DNA from: an uncultured Allomuricauda sp. | GTDB taxonomy: Bacteria; Bacteroidota; Bacteroidia; Flavobacteriales; Flavobacteriaceae | Assembly (NCBI RefSeq): GCF_937884665.1 | Contig: NZ_CAKZYF010000160.1 | Location: forward strand, 1-54,685 | Direction of reading: 5' to 3' | DNA length: 54,685 bases | Part shown: piece by piece, positions 27,746 to 36,671 of the stretch | Position numbering within the stretch: position 1 is the first letter of the stretch | Layout of the letters: every line of letters begins with the position of its first letter | Made by a program: the position numbers and the translations under genes | The notes under the pieces: generated by a model | Told to the model about the DNA's origin: nothing | Seen by the model: only the letters and a program-made list of their open reading frames with translations | Databases searched by the model: none

Positions 27746-28837
27746 ATGAACCGTTGGATATCATTTTTCAAGCATTCTTTTCCAAAGTCATCTTTGCGTA
27801 AATCTATGGAAGAGGCCACTGGCATGGTCAAATTGGACGCGACATTTCAAAGTCTTGTAGATGAAAAAAAAGTTCCGGGCCTTTCGGTTACTCTTTTGAA
27901 AAATGGAGTTCAGCTACTCCAAAAGGGCTACGGTATGGCCAGTTTGGAGGATAAAAAACCCATTGAACCGAAAACAACACTTTTTCGAGTTGCCAGTATC
28001 TCCAAATGTATCACGGGACTTGCTTTGGGAAAAATGGTTGAGGAAGGTTTGATGTCTTGGGACGATTCTCTGTACGACCATGTTCCCTACTATCCCAAGA
28101 AATCCTTCGATATGACTTTGAGACAGCTGGCTTCCCATACTGCTGGAATTCGTGGATATCAAGGAAAGGAATTTGCCCTAAATCAACCTTGGGGTATCCA
28201 AGACAGTATTGCCATTTTCAAAGACGACCATTTAGTTTTTGAACCGGGCCAAGGGTATCTTTACAACAGTTTTGATTTCGTACTGTTGTCATTGGCGATT
28301 CAAGAGGCCAGTGGTATTCCATTTGAAGACTACGTGCGTGAAAATGTGCTTTTACCCTTGGAGATGCGGAATACTTTTGCACCTCAGGCGGTTTCCGCTT
28401 CGGTTTTGGGAGAACGAGGAATTTCAACTTCTGATTTTTATACCAGGGCAGGCTTGAGTTTCAAAAAGGCCATAGCGGTGAACAACCAATATAAACTGGG
28501 AGGCGGAGGCTATTTATCTACTAGTGCCGATGTTGCGGGAATGGGCCAAGCTATTTTGGAGGGTAAGCTTCTTAAATCGGAAACCTACAAGCAGCTTTTG
28601 GCACCACAAAAAGTTAAGGGCGGTTCCGTGTATTATGGCCTTGGATTTCAAGTGAGCCAAGACAGAAAAGGAAGAGATTTTATAGGCCACGTGGGAAATA
28701 GCGTTGGGGCGTACACCAATTTCTTCGTGTACCCAAAAGAAAAATGGGTGGTATCCATTTTAATAAATTGTACCGATCCCAAGGTTCAGGAAGATTTGGA
28801 TTATGCCATTCAAGTTTTGTTGCCCACCTTACCCTAG
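27746..28837 (+). CDS. Serine hydrolase of the beta-lactamase/LACTB family
   Basis: A 363-residue class C-type serine hydrolase. The SxxK nucleophile motif is SISK in RVASISKCITG, the tyrosine motif region is YLYNSFDF, and the third motif region is IGHVGNSVGAY. These match LACTB/penicillin-binding-protein-like peptidases rather than true beta-lactamases. No clear signal peptide is present. The N-terminus has a basic and aromatic start (RWISFFKHSF), so localisation is uncertain. An in-frame GTG at 27740 directly follows the upstream stop; the ATG at 27746 is preferred. The substrate is unknown. Confidence 0.85.
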   Translation: MNRWISFFKHSFPKSSLRKSMEEATGMVKLDATFQSLVDEKKVPGLSVTLLKNGVQLLQKGYGMASLEDKKPIEPKTTLFRVASISKCITGLALGKMVEEGLMSWDDSLYDHVPYYPKKSFDMTLRQLASHTAGIRGYQGKEFALNQPWGIQDSIAIFKDDHLVFEPGQGYLYNSFDFVLLSLAIQEASGIPFEDYVRENVLLPLEMRNTFAPQAVSASVLGERGISTSDFYTRAGLSFKKAIAVNNQYKLGGGGYLSTSADVAGMGQAILEGKLLKSETYKQLLAPQKVKGGSVYYGLGFQVSQDRKGRDFIGHVGNSVGAYTNFFVYPKEKWVVSILINCTDPKVQEDLDYAIQVLLPTLP

Positions 28838-28908
28838 CCTGTCAGGGATTTTAGCCTTGTGTTTGGAGGAAAACCGGATTTTGTGGAACTTTATCAAAAA
28901 CAGTTCGT

Positions 28909-29628
28909 ATGGCAGTGTTCAAAAAATCAATCGTATCGTTTTTTATGGTTTTATCCTATGTTTCGTTTGGCCAGGTTGAAGGCGGTGGCACTATCCAACT
29001 AGCTGAACGAAACCAAAAATATGACGAGTTGTCGCTGTCGGAATGGAAAAAGTTCAAACGTCTTGAAAGCAAGCTCAAGCTTTCCGAATCCCCTTCCCAT
29101 GATGAATCTCTAAAACTTCGTTCCTACGCGAAAGATTCCATTCAAATCTTAGGCGTCAAGCTAATGGCCATAAAACTACTTGATGAAAAACGACTATTGG
29201 ATCGGGATATCAACGAAAACAAAGCATATTACATTGCTGTTCTGAATAAACTCAAGGAAAGCACCATTCCACCCTCCGAATATCTCTTTTTAGAAGAAAA
29301 AATGGTATTTATCAGTCAAAAGGAATTAGAGAAACAACTGGCACAAAGTCAAAGGTTGAATATAGGAATGGCGGTCATGACCTTGGCGCTGTTGATTTTC
29401 TTTTTCTGGTTCAAGAAAAGGGCCCAACATGCTGATTTGCCTTTGCTGAGCAAACAAGAGATTACGGTGCGCAATCTTATTTTACAAGGGAAGACGAACA
29501 AGGAAATAGCCAATGAACTCTACATTAGTTTGAGCACGGTAAAAACCCATATCACACATATTTATCACAAACTCAATGTAGCCAATAGGCAAGAGCTTTT
29601 TCAAAAAAGCACGGGGACTAGTACCTAA
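28909..29628 (+). CDS. Membrane-anchored LuxR-type transcriptional regulator
   Basis: A 239-residue protein. A signal peptide or N-terminal anchor (1-21) precedes a helical, charged extracytoplasmic region (about 25-150). A transmembrane segment (about 151-168, MAVMTLALLIFFFWF) and a short linker follow, then a LuxR/GerE helix-turn-helix (about 178-233, LILQGKTNKEIANELYIS, STVKTHITHIYHKL). DNA binding from the membrane makes it a one-component sensor. No receiver or known ligand domain is seen. It stands 63 bp before a broken beta-barrel receptor gene, which is a plausible former target. Confidence 0.82.
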   Translation: MAVFKKSIVSFFMVLSYVSFGQVEGGGTIQLAERNQKYDELSLSEWKKFKRLESKLKLSESPSHDESLKLRSYAKDSIQILGVKLMAIKLLDEKRLLDRDINENKAYYIAVLNKLKESTIPPSEYLFLEEKMVFISQKELEKQLAQSQRLNIGMAVMTLALLIFFFWFKKRAQHADLPLLSKQEITVRNLILQGKTNKEIANELYISLSTVKTHITHIYHKLNVANRQELFQKSTGTST

Positions 29629-29691
29629 ATCAGACCTTAACTTTTTCCATAAAGGTAACTTACCCGGTTATTTTGGTTTCAAAATCCAATT

Positions 29692-32019
29692 TTGAAGCAC
29701 TATCTTTTTTTTGTTATAGTTTTTACATTTTTTGAGATTGAAGCGCAGGAAACGTATCGACTAAGTGGGTCGGTCAGAGATGAATCCAACACACCTATTG
29801 CTATCGCGGATGTACTTTTGTACGACGCATCCCGTGAAAACTTGGTGGACTATACTACCTTGTACCAAGGACGTTTTGCTTTCAACGTAGCGCGAAACAC
29901 AACGTATTCCTTGGAGGTCTCTGCTTTGGGTTTCAAAACGTATTCGAAATCTATATTTATGGATGGGGATGTTGAACTTTCTATCCTATTGGAAGAAAGC
30001 CCCGAGGCGTTGGAAGAAGTAGAAGTTCGGGCATTGAAAAATCCCGTGACCATCACGAACGGCAACCCAAAAATCAATGTACAGCATCCTGTTTTTGCCA
30101 CAATTCCAGACCCCTTGGACCTGCTTACCAAACTTCCGGGACTTCAACTCAGTTCGGACCGGCAATCCATTTCAGTCATCGGTAAAGGCAGCCCACTGAT
30201 TTACTTGAATAAACAACGGGCGGATTTTGAGGTCTTGGATGGATTATCGGTTGATGGCATTGAGAGTATTGAACTTATCCAGAACCCATCCGCAAAATAT
30301 GAAGCTAATGGTAGGGCGGTTCTTCTTATAACTACTAAGCGGGACAGTAATTTGGGTGCAAAACTAAGTTTTCAAGAGACCGCATCGTGGAAAAGGAATT
30401 ACAATAACTTTCTGGCCTTGAACGGGAATTATGCAGGTAAAAAACTTGAAATACGGGGCAATATCGGATTGAATAATTGAGGTTTTTGGGAGAGCAATAC
30501 CTTTCAATTCGATATCCCCGAAGCGGATATTTTTTCGGATTATTTTGTGCTAATTCCAAAAAACAAAAGAACACAAATCAATTCTGGTTTAGGGATATAC
30601 CTACCACTATAGGGAGAAGATTATGTTTCCTTTAATACCATCTTACGATCGCGAACCGATGATTTTCCCATCCTAACAAATTCATTATTGAGAATTGAAG
30701 ATGATATCAGTACAGTCATAACCGACACCAAAAACGACAATACACGGGATTATTTTACGGGCAACCTCAATTATAACAAAACACCTTCTAAAAAACTCTC
30801 GCTGTTCACAGGACTACAATATTCACTTTTTACCACAGCCTTGGATACCGAAATTTCAAACAACAGGAATGGTTTGGGTCTGCAATTAGAACAGCTTCGC
30901 GAACAAAAATATGATTTGGGTTCAATAGCGCTACGTATCGATTTGGAACATCAACTAACTGGAGACCTAAAGCTTGAATATGGTGCCAACTGGAATGAAG
31001 CAAGGGCAGACGCCTTTTCAGAAATTGATTTTTTAGGGACGGATAACGTAGCGATTTTGGACTTTTCTTACAGGGAAGACCTCTATGCTAGCTATGCATC
31101 ATTTCAGGGAAAATTGACAAAAAAAATTGATTTTACTTCCGGGGTACGCTTGGAGTACAACAGCGTACGCAGCGAACTGGCGATGGATAGCTCTCCGCTG
31201 ATTGCACGAGAAAACACCCGGGTTTTTCCAAGAGCTTCTCTGACCGCCACTTTGGATTCCACCAAAACACTAAAGGTGAATTACGCAAAAAGTATAGAGC
31301 GGCCCAACTTTTCACGAACCAGTACAATATCCGTGTTTATTAATCATGTTTTGGAGGGTGCAGGAAATATCAACCTTCAACCTGAGGTTACCGACGAGAT
31401 TTCAAGTGTATTTCAGTACAAGGACAAATCCATTACTTTTGGGTACTTTCGAACTACTAATCCCATCAATTTTACCATTCGGTTTGAGGAAGCGGAAGCT
31501 ACTGCAATCCTCTCTCAAGTCAATTTGGAACAGGAATCTGGGTTTTACGCCTCTTTGGCCCTGCCATTTTCAAAAGGGTTGTGGACATCGAATACCACGA
31601 TTAGCCTTAACTACAACAAAATTGAGGACCGAATGGCAGCATTGGGTGCTGTTCGGCCGTATCTCTATGCGTATACCAATCATCAGTTTCGAATAGCCAA
31701 AGATACCACACTCAGTTTGGGGGGATGGGCTTTGACCCGACGTAAGGAAGGAATTTTTGAACGCAATGCCATGCTAGTTGCGGATGCATCGCTTGTGAAG
31801 ACTTTTGGAGAAAAATTGCAGTGCGCGATACGGTTCAATGATATCTTTAGAGGCTTGAATTTTGAAGAAAGTTATACCATAGATGGTGTGCGGTCGCGGG
31901 GGGAGTTTTTTGGCGATGGCCGGGAAGTGGCCCTATCCGTAAAGTATATGATGGGAAGCCAAAAGAAAAACAGGTTCAAGAACAAGGATGTGGATGAAAA
32001 CATTGACCGAATCAATTGA
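29692..32019 (+). pseudogene. CarboxypepD_reg/outer membrane beta-barrel receptor-like protein, interrupted by two in-frame stops
   Basis: A 776-codon frame with TGA at 30478-30480 (codon 263) and TAG at 30610-30612 (codon 307). The first part has a signal peptide and a CarboxypepD_reg-like domain (about 20-100) followed by a plug-like region (PDPLDLLTKLPGLQL, SPLIYLNKQRAD). The part after the stops reads as an OMP_b-brl_3-type barrel to residue 775. The segment between the stops (GFWESNTFQFDIPEAD) reads as normal family sequence. The apparent start is TTG at 29692; an ATG may have been lost by a T-for-A change. A receptor of this type would depend on TonB; its substrate is unknown. Confidence 0.78.
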
Positions 32020-32090
32020 TTTGTTCCTGAATAATTAGAATTCGCTTATGCTTTTGATTATTTTTAAATCAAACATTCAAAATCTTACGT

Positions 32091-32573
32091 ATGGCCCGAA
32101 ATCATTTGTTTGTCGTTTTAGTACTTGGTCTGTTCTGTGTTACCCATTCATCCGCCCAGGAGATTTCAGTTTTTTCGGGATTTTTGGGCACGGTGTACTA
32201 TCTGGAGGATAAATAAATATCTCGTAAGGAAGCTAAAGCATTGTTGTTGGGTCACGAAAATTCCGCTGAGTTTTGGAAAAAGAAAGCAACCAATGAAGCC
32301 CTTTTTGGAGTTACCAATGTCATCAGTTTGGGTGGTGCGGTCTGGTTAGGTGTTGAACTGGGGCGGGATAATAGGGATAATCGGGACTTGCTGGCCCCTT
32401 CCTTGGTAACTCTTGGGGGAACATTGATTTCGGCTATTTTCTTTGAAGGGGCCAATAAAAACTCAAAGAAGGCCATACTGACCTACAACAAACAATTTGA
32501 CGATAATCAGACCAGTTTCAAGGTGGCACCTGTACTGGATGGAGATGGATTAGGGTTGGCCCTGAGATTTTAG
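32091..32573 (+). pseudogene. Small secreted protein of unknown function, one in-frame TAA
   Basis: A 161-codon frame from the ATG at 32091. It has a signal peptide (residues 1-23, ending SSAQ) and then a stop TAA at 32214-32216 (codon 42) in the context EDK*ISRKEA. After it come a helical region and two hydrophobic segments (about 90-125). The frame is otherwise intact to the TAG at 32571, which overlaps the end of gldA on the other strand. A lysine codon changed A to T at its first base would explain the stop. The remaining ORF from 32241 lacks a signal peptide. No family was recognised. Confidence 0.65.
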
Positions 32574-33463
32574 CTGGTCAGTTCGGTAAACAAGCTTTCC
32601 AAATTTTTGTTCTTCCGGCTCAATTGGAGCGTTTTGAGCTGATGGTCATGGGCAAAATCGAATACCGCTGGGCGCATATCCGTCTCGGTATCAAAACTGA
32701 TTTCATATAAAAATCCACCTACGTTTTTAACCTTGGAGACATAGGGCATTTTTTTGAGAAGCGCCTCTTCCACACGATAGTCAAATTCCACCTCAATAAT
32801 TTGTTCTTCCGCCTCCCGCAATTCTTCCAGGGCTTTGTCTGCTACCAATTTCCCTTTGTTGATGATAATGACCCGGTCGCATACGGCTTCCACTTCCTTC
32901 ATCACATGAGTGGATAGTAAAATGGTTTTTTCCTTTCCAATCTCTCGGATCAATTTTCGAATTTCAATAAGCTGGTTGGGATCAAGCCCAGTAGTAGGTT
33001 CATCTAGAATAAGAACCTCGGGATCGTGCAACAAGGCGGTGGCCAAACCCACCCGTTGTCGATATCCTTTGGATAACTGGCCTATTTTTTTGTTTGCTTC
33101 CAGACTTAAACCCGTTTGGGAAATCACCTCATTGATTCGCGACTTGGGCACTTTGTACACGTTGCGGTTATATTCAAGGTATTCCCGAACATACATCTCC
33201 AAATACAAAGGGTTATGTTCTGGTAAGTATCCAATACTCTTTTGTACATTTCGCTTGGCGGTCAGTACATTATGGCCGTTTACCAAGGCCTCTCCCTTAT
33301 CGGCACGATAGTACGTCGTCAGTATGCGCATCATAGTGGATTTTCCTGCTCCATTTGGACCTAAAAAACCGACGATTTCTCCTTTTTTTACTTGAAAAGA
33401 GACTTCGCTCAACGCAGTCTGCTTTCCAAAAGTTTTCGTGATGTTATTTACAGTAATGGACAT
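32570..33463 (-). CDS. gldA: Gliding motility ABC transporter ATP-binding subunit GldA
   Basis: A 297-residue ABC ATPase counted from the ATG at 33463. An upstream in-frame TTG (33475) would add four residues but is unlikely. Walker A is GPNGAGKST, the signature is LSKGYRQRVG and Walker B is VLILDEPTTGLDP, followed by the switch histidine STHVM. The C-terminal domain after about residue 220 and the closing LSRKNKNLESLFTELTS fit GldA. It energises the GldA-GldFG transporter linked to gliding in flavobacteria. The permease genes are not in the window. It converges with the broken secreted protein, sharing a few bases at the ends. Confidence 0.88.
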   Translation of the reverse strand: MSITVNNITKTFGKQTALSEVSFQVKKGEIVGFLGPNGAGKSTMMRILTTYYRADKGEALVNGHNVLTAKRNVQKSIGYLPEHNPLYLEMYVREYLEYNRNVYKVPKSRINEVISQTGLSLEANKKIGQLSKGYRQRVGLATALLHDPEVLILDEPTTGLDPNQLIEIRKLIREIGKEKTILLSTHVMKEVEAVCDRVIIINKGKLVADKALEELREAEEQIIEVEFDYRVEEALLKKMPYVSKVKNVGGFLYEISFDTETDMRPAVFDFAHDHQLKTLQLSRKNKNLESLFTELTS

Positions 33464-33482
33464 AAGCACTATCAATTGCGCT

Positions 33483-33490
33483 CAAAAATA
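33483..33490 (-). promoter_or_regulatory. -7 promoter element of gldA
   Basis: On the minus strand this reads TATTTTTG, an exact TAnnTTTG. Transcription would start near 33476, 13 bases before the ATG at 33463, which also supports that start. No clear -33 element was found. Confidence 0.5.
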
Positions 33491-33697
33491 ACACTTACAA
33501 TCTTTAAATGACCCTCCATAAAATGATAAAACCGATATCACTTGAACGATAAAACATTTGGGAATTCGTAAAATCTGCCCGCCGAATCAAAAAAATTAGT
33601 AGCCAAATTGAAGAAATAGGGTACAACTGGAAAAAAAATAAGGCATTGTTTTGATTTTTAACTGGAAAAACCAATCTTAGCCACAGAATAATATAAG

Positions 33698-33769
33698 ATG
33701 ATAAACACGTATTTCTGGAACGGTTTTTATTTCTACTTCTTTTTTAAAAGAAGTACGGGACTGTTCTAA
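33698..33769 (+). CDS. Aromatic leader peptide of the pheA operon attenuator
   Basis: A 23-codon ORF (ATG 33698, TAA 33767) whose product has seven Phe, three Tyr and one Trp, with a core run GFYFYFFF at codons 9-16. Such enrichment is the hallmark of attenuation leader peptides (compare PheL and TrpL). It lies just upstream of an intrinsic terminator that ends 6 bp before pheA. Its last codons overlap the segment CGGGACT (33756-33762), which can pair with the terminator's 5' arm. Stalling for lack of charged aromatic tRNA would expose this segment, while normal translation would cover it. The peptide itself is probably not functional. Confidence 0.85.
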   Translation: MINTYFWNGFYFYFFFKRSTGLF

Positions 33770-33824
33770 AATACGATACGTATAAAGTGTACATCAAGTC
33801 CCGACCTAAAATCGGGGCTTTTTT
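33756..33824 (+). terminator. Attenuator: antiterminator segment plus intrinsic terminator before pheA
   Basis: The terminator stem pairs AAGTCCCGA (33796-33804) with TCGGGGCTT (33812-33820) around a 7-nt loop, with one G-T pair, followed by TTTTTT (33819-33824). pheA starts at 33830. The competing antiterminator pairs CGGGACT (33756-33762), located at the end of the leader peptide ORF, with AGTCCCG (33797-33803), the 5' arm of the terminator. The two structures exclude each other, giving classic ribosome-mediated attenuation. This and the gldA promoter account for the 33476-33829 gap. Confidence 0.88.
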
Positions 33825-33829
33825 ATTAT

Positions 33830-34660
33830 ATGAAACTTAAAGTGGCAATACAAGGAATTCAAGGAAGTAACCATCACCAGGTTGCTCAGGATTTTTTTGG
33901 GGAAGCTATTGATATGGTGGAATGTTTATCTTTTGATGCCATGATAGACCATCTTATACATGGTACTGCGGACCAGGGTGTCATGGCCATTGAGAACTCC
34001 ATAGCAGGTTCTATCATCCCAAACTATAATTTGGTCTACCACAACAATATCCATATCACAGGGGAGCACTATTTAAGTATTCATCATCATTTAATGGTGT
34101 TAAAGGGACAAAATATCCATCAGATAAAAGAGGTCCATTCGCATCCCATGGCTTTGTTGCAGTGCAAGGATTTCTTCAAACCGCACGTCCATATAAAGTT
34201 GGTGGAAGATGTGGACACCGCGGAAACCGCCAAACGAATCCAAGAAAAAAAGTTGCATCATGTTGCCGCAATCGCTCCTAAGGTTGCTGCAGGACTCTAT
34301 GATCTCGAAATTATTGCCGAAGATATCCAGACCATCAAAAACAATGCGACCCGATTCATCATCCTTAAAAAGAAGAATACACTGTTGCCCAAAGAAGAAA
34401 TCAACAAGGCTTCGTTGCGGTTCATCAACGATCATTAACGGGGAATCTTGGCAACGGTTCTCTATGTTATGAGCGATTGTAACATGAACTTGACCAAAAT
34501 ACAATCCTTGCCTGTTATTGAAACCCCGTGGAAATATGCATTTTTTGTGGACGTAACCTTCGAAGAATATGAACATTTTGCTAAAGCTAAATCACTGCTG
34601 GAAATCATGTCCGAGGATTTCAGGGTCTTGGGCGAATATAAAAATGCATTGCTGGGATGA
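33830..34660 (+). pseudogene. pheA: Prephenate dehydratase, split by an in-frame TAA between catalytic and ACT domains
   Basis: A 277-codon frame. Codons 1-202 are the prephenate dehydratase catalytic domain (MAIENSIAGSI, NNATRFIILKK) that makes phenylpyruvate. TAA at 34436-34438 (codon 203) follows NDH. The frame then continues with RGILATVLYVMSDCNMNLTKIQS and ESLP-like ACT domain sequence to 34660. The family has lysine at the stop (DHKRGS-like), so an A-to-T change explains it. The result could be a free catalytic domain without feedback regulation. The ACT part could restart at TTG 34448 or ATG 34469 and act as a separate subunit. It is the first structural gene behind the attenuator. The aminotransferase start overlaps its stop (ATGA). 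Confidence 0.85.
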
Positions 34661-35799
34661 AAGGAGCAGATAGACTCAATACAGTTCAGGAATACTATTT
34701 CTCGAAAAAATTGAGGGAGGTGCGACAGCTGATTTCGGAAGGAAGGCCCATTATCAATATGGGTATCGGCAGTCCGGATTTAGCGCCCCCATTGGATGCC
34801 GTTGCAGAATTGAAAAGCGTACTGTTTGAACCAAGTGCCCATCAATACCAGAGTTATCAGGGACTACCTGAACTCCGCGAGGCGATGACCTCATTTTATC
34901 GGGAACGATTTGGGGTACAATTGGATTCGAAAACTGAGATTCTCCCTTTAATTGGTTCAAAAGAAGGCATTATGCATATAAGTATGGCCTTCTTAAATGT
35001 TGGCGATGCGGTTTTAATTCCGAATCCCGGTTATCCTACCTACACCGCTGTAACGAAATTGGTCGGTGCGGAGGCTATGCTATATGATCTTTTGGAAGAA
35101 AATCATTGGCTTCCCAACCTAGCTGAGTTGGAGAAAAAAGATTTGTCCAAAGTAAAACTGATGTGGATAAGCTACCCGAACATGCCCACGGGCGCTACCA
35201 TCACTGCCACGGCTATGAAAGCATTGGTCGCTTTTGCCAAAAAACATGAAATTCTATTGGTAAATGATAATCCGTATAGCTTTGTGCTCAATCAAAATCC
35301 AACTAGTATACTTCAGGTAGCGGGATCGAAAGAAGTTGCCCTAGAGCTGAATTCACTGAGCAAGACGTTCAACATGGCCGGTTGGCGCGTGGGAATGGTA
35401 ATGGGAAATGCGGAACATGTGGAGGCAGTTCTGAAGGTAAAGAGCAATATGGACTCAGGGATGTTTTTTGGCATTCAAAAGGGGGCCATCGCCGCACTCA
35501 AAAGTGGAAAAAAATGGTTTGATACCTTGGATGAAACCTATGCAAATCGTAGAAATGTGTTGTTTCAGCTTATCGACAAATTAGGTTGTACCTATGACAG
35601 CAATTCCGCTGGAATGTTCGTTTGGGCCAAGCTGCCCAAAGGTGCTTTGCCTGCAGAGGAGTTTATCAATGAGGTGCTCTATGGAAAAAATGTCTTCATA
35701 GCACCTGGAACTATATTTGGTTCCAATGGTGAGGGCTATATTCGGTTTTCACTATGCGTAAAAAAGGAAAAGATAGAAGAAGCACTACATAGATTCTAG
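34657..35799 (+). CDS. Class I/II PLP-dependent aminotransferase (aromatic pathway)
   Basis: A 380-residue fold-type I aminotransferase. The PLP lysine lies in SLSKTFNMAGWR, with the PNMPTG segment where NPTG is usual and the substrate-arginine region IRFSLC near the C-terminus. Because it is placed between prephenate dehydratase and prephenate dehydrogenase, the likely job is transamination of phenylpyruvate and 4-hydroxyphenylpyruvate to Phe and Tyr. The sequence also resembles LL-diaminopimelate and aspartate aminotransferases, so specificity is inferred from context. It is translationally coupled to pheA by a 4-bp overlap, and tyrA starts 3 bp after its stop. Confidence 0.88.
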   Translation: MKGADRLNTVQEYYFSKKLREVRQLISEGRPIINMGIGSPDLAPPLDAVAELKSVLFEPSAHQYQSYQGLPELREAMTSFYRERFGVQLDSKTEILPLIGSKEGIMHISMAFLNVGDAVLIPNPGYPTYTAVTKLVGAEAMLYDLLEENHWLPNLAELEKKDLSKVKLMWISYPNMPTGATITATAMKALVAFAKKHEILLVNDNPYSFVLNQNPTSILQVAGSKEVALELNSLSKTFNMAGWRVGMVMGNAEHVEAVLKVKSNMDSGMFFGIQKGAIAALKSGKKWFDTLDETYANRRNVLFQLIDKLGCTYDSNSAGMFVWAKLPKGALPAEEFINEVLYGKNVFIAPGTIFGSNGEGYIRFSLCVKKEKIEEALHRF

Positions 35800-35802
35800 A
35801 AA

Positions 35803-36663
35803 ATGAAGATAGCAGTAATTGGAATCGGTTTAATTGGGGGGTCTTTTGCCAAGGACATCAAAAAGTTATGGCCCAATGCCAAAATATATGGATTGGATAG
35901 CAACGGGTCCCATCTGCAAGAGGCCCTGGACCTGGAGATAATTGATGAAAAAGCCGATTATAAAGTACTATCTGGGGTTGACGTGGTTTTGGTAACCATT
36001 CCTGTAAATGCACTGGCCAAAGAATTGCCCAAAATCCTGGATTCTGTGGGTGAAGAAACTGTGGTCATTGATGCGGGATCTACAAAAAGTTTACTGTGCA
36101 GGATTCTGGCGGACCATCCGAAGCGAAGAAATTTTCTGGCCTGCCATCCTATTGCCGGTACTGAATTCTCCGGCCCTTCATCAGCAATAGAAGGATTGTA
36201 CTTCGGCAAAACCAACATTATCTGTGAAGTGGAGAAAACAGCTTTTAAACTCCAAGAAAGAGCGTTGGAGCTATTTCAGGGATTGGGCATGCGCATCCGC
36301 TATATGAATCCCGTAGCGCACGATAAGCACATTGCGTATGTTTCCCACCTATCACATATCAGTTCTTTTATGTTGGGAAAAACAGTAATTGAGAAAGAGA
36401 AAAACGAACGGGATATTTTTGACATGGCGGGCAGTGGTTTTGAAAGTACTGTACGATTGGCCAAAAGTTCCCCGGATATGTGGACCCCCATTTTTGAACA
36501 GAACAAAGAAAATGTCATCGAGACTTTAGAAGAGTACATCCAAAATTTAGAACAATTCAAGCAGTTGTTATTGGATGGAGACTTCGAAAAAGTGTACGAG
36601 GAAATGAACAACACAAATCGAATTGAACAAATTTTAAAAGGAATACCACTTACAAAACAGTAA
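35803..36663 (+). CDS. tyrA: Prephenate dehydrogenase
   Basis: A 286-residue NAD(P)-dependent enzyme converting prephenate to 4-hydroxyphenylpyruvate. The Rossmann motif is IGIGLIGGSFA at the N-terminus, and the catalytic-histidine segment CHPIAGTEFSG is clear, followed by the helical dimerisation domain. No ACT domain or chorismate mutase is attached, so feedback control must lie elsewhere, possibly in the attenuator. It is the third structural gene of the aromatic operon. The DAHP synthase/mutase gene follows after 8 bp. Confidence 0.94.
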   Translation: MKIAVIGIGLIGGSFAKDIKKLWPNAKIYGLDSNGSHLQEALDLEIIDEKADYKVLSGVDVVLVTIPVNALAKELPKILDSVGEETVVIDAGSTKSLLCRILADHPKRRNFLACHPIAGTEFSGPSSAIEGLYFGKTNIICEVEKTAFKLQERALELFQGLGMRIRYMNPVAHDKHIAYVSHLSHISSFMLGKTVIEKEKNERDIFDMAGSGFESTVRLAKSSPDMWTPIFEQNKENVIETLEEYIQNLEQFKQLLLDGDFEKVYEEMNNTNRIEQILKGIPLTKQ

Positions 36664-36671
36664 ATCATACC

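Noticed and set aside
30590..30616. CACTATAGGGAGA, identical to the 3' half of the phage T7 late promoter, with 17 of 23 positions matching overall
   Set aside because: It lies inside a coding frame (the TAG stop at 30610 is part of it), the 5' recognition half does not match, and no T7-like phage genes are near; judged coincidence.
2441..34438. Alternative genetic code or lysine-inserting suppressor tRNA reading stop codons
   Set aside because: All three stop codons are involved, intact neighbouring genes use the same codons as terminators, and the expected residue is not lysine at every site.
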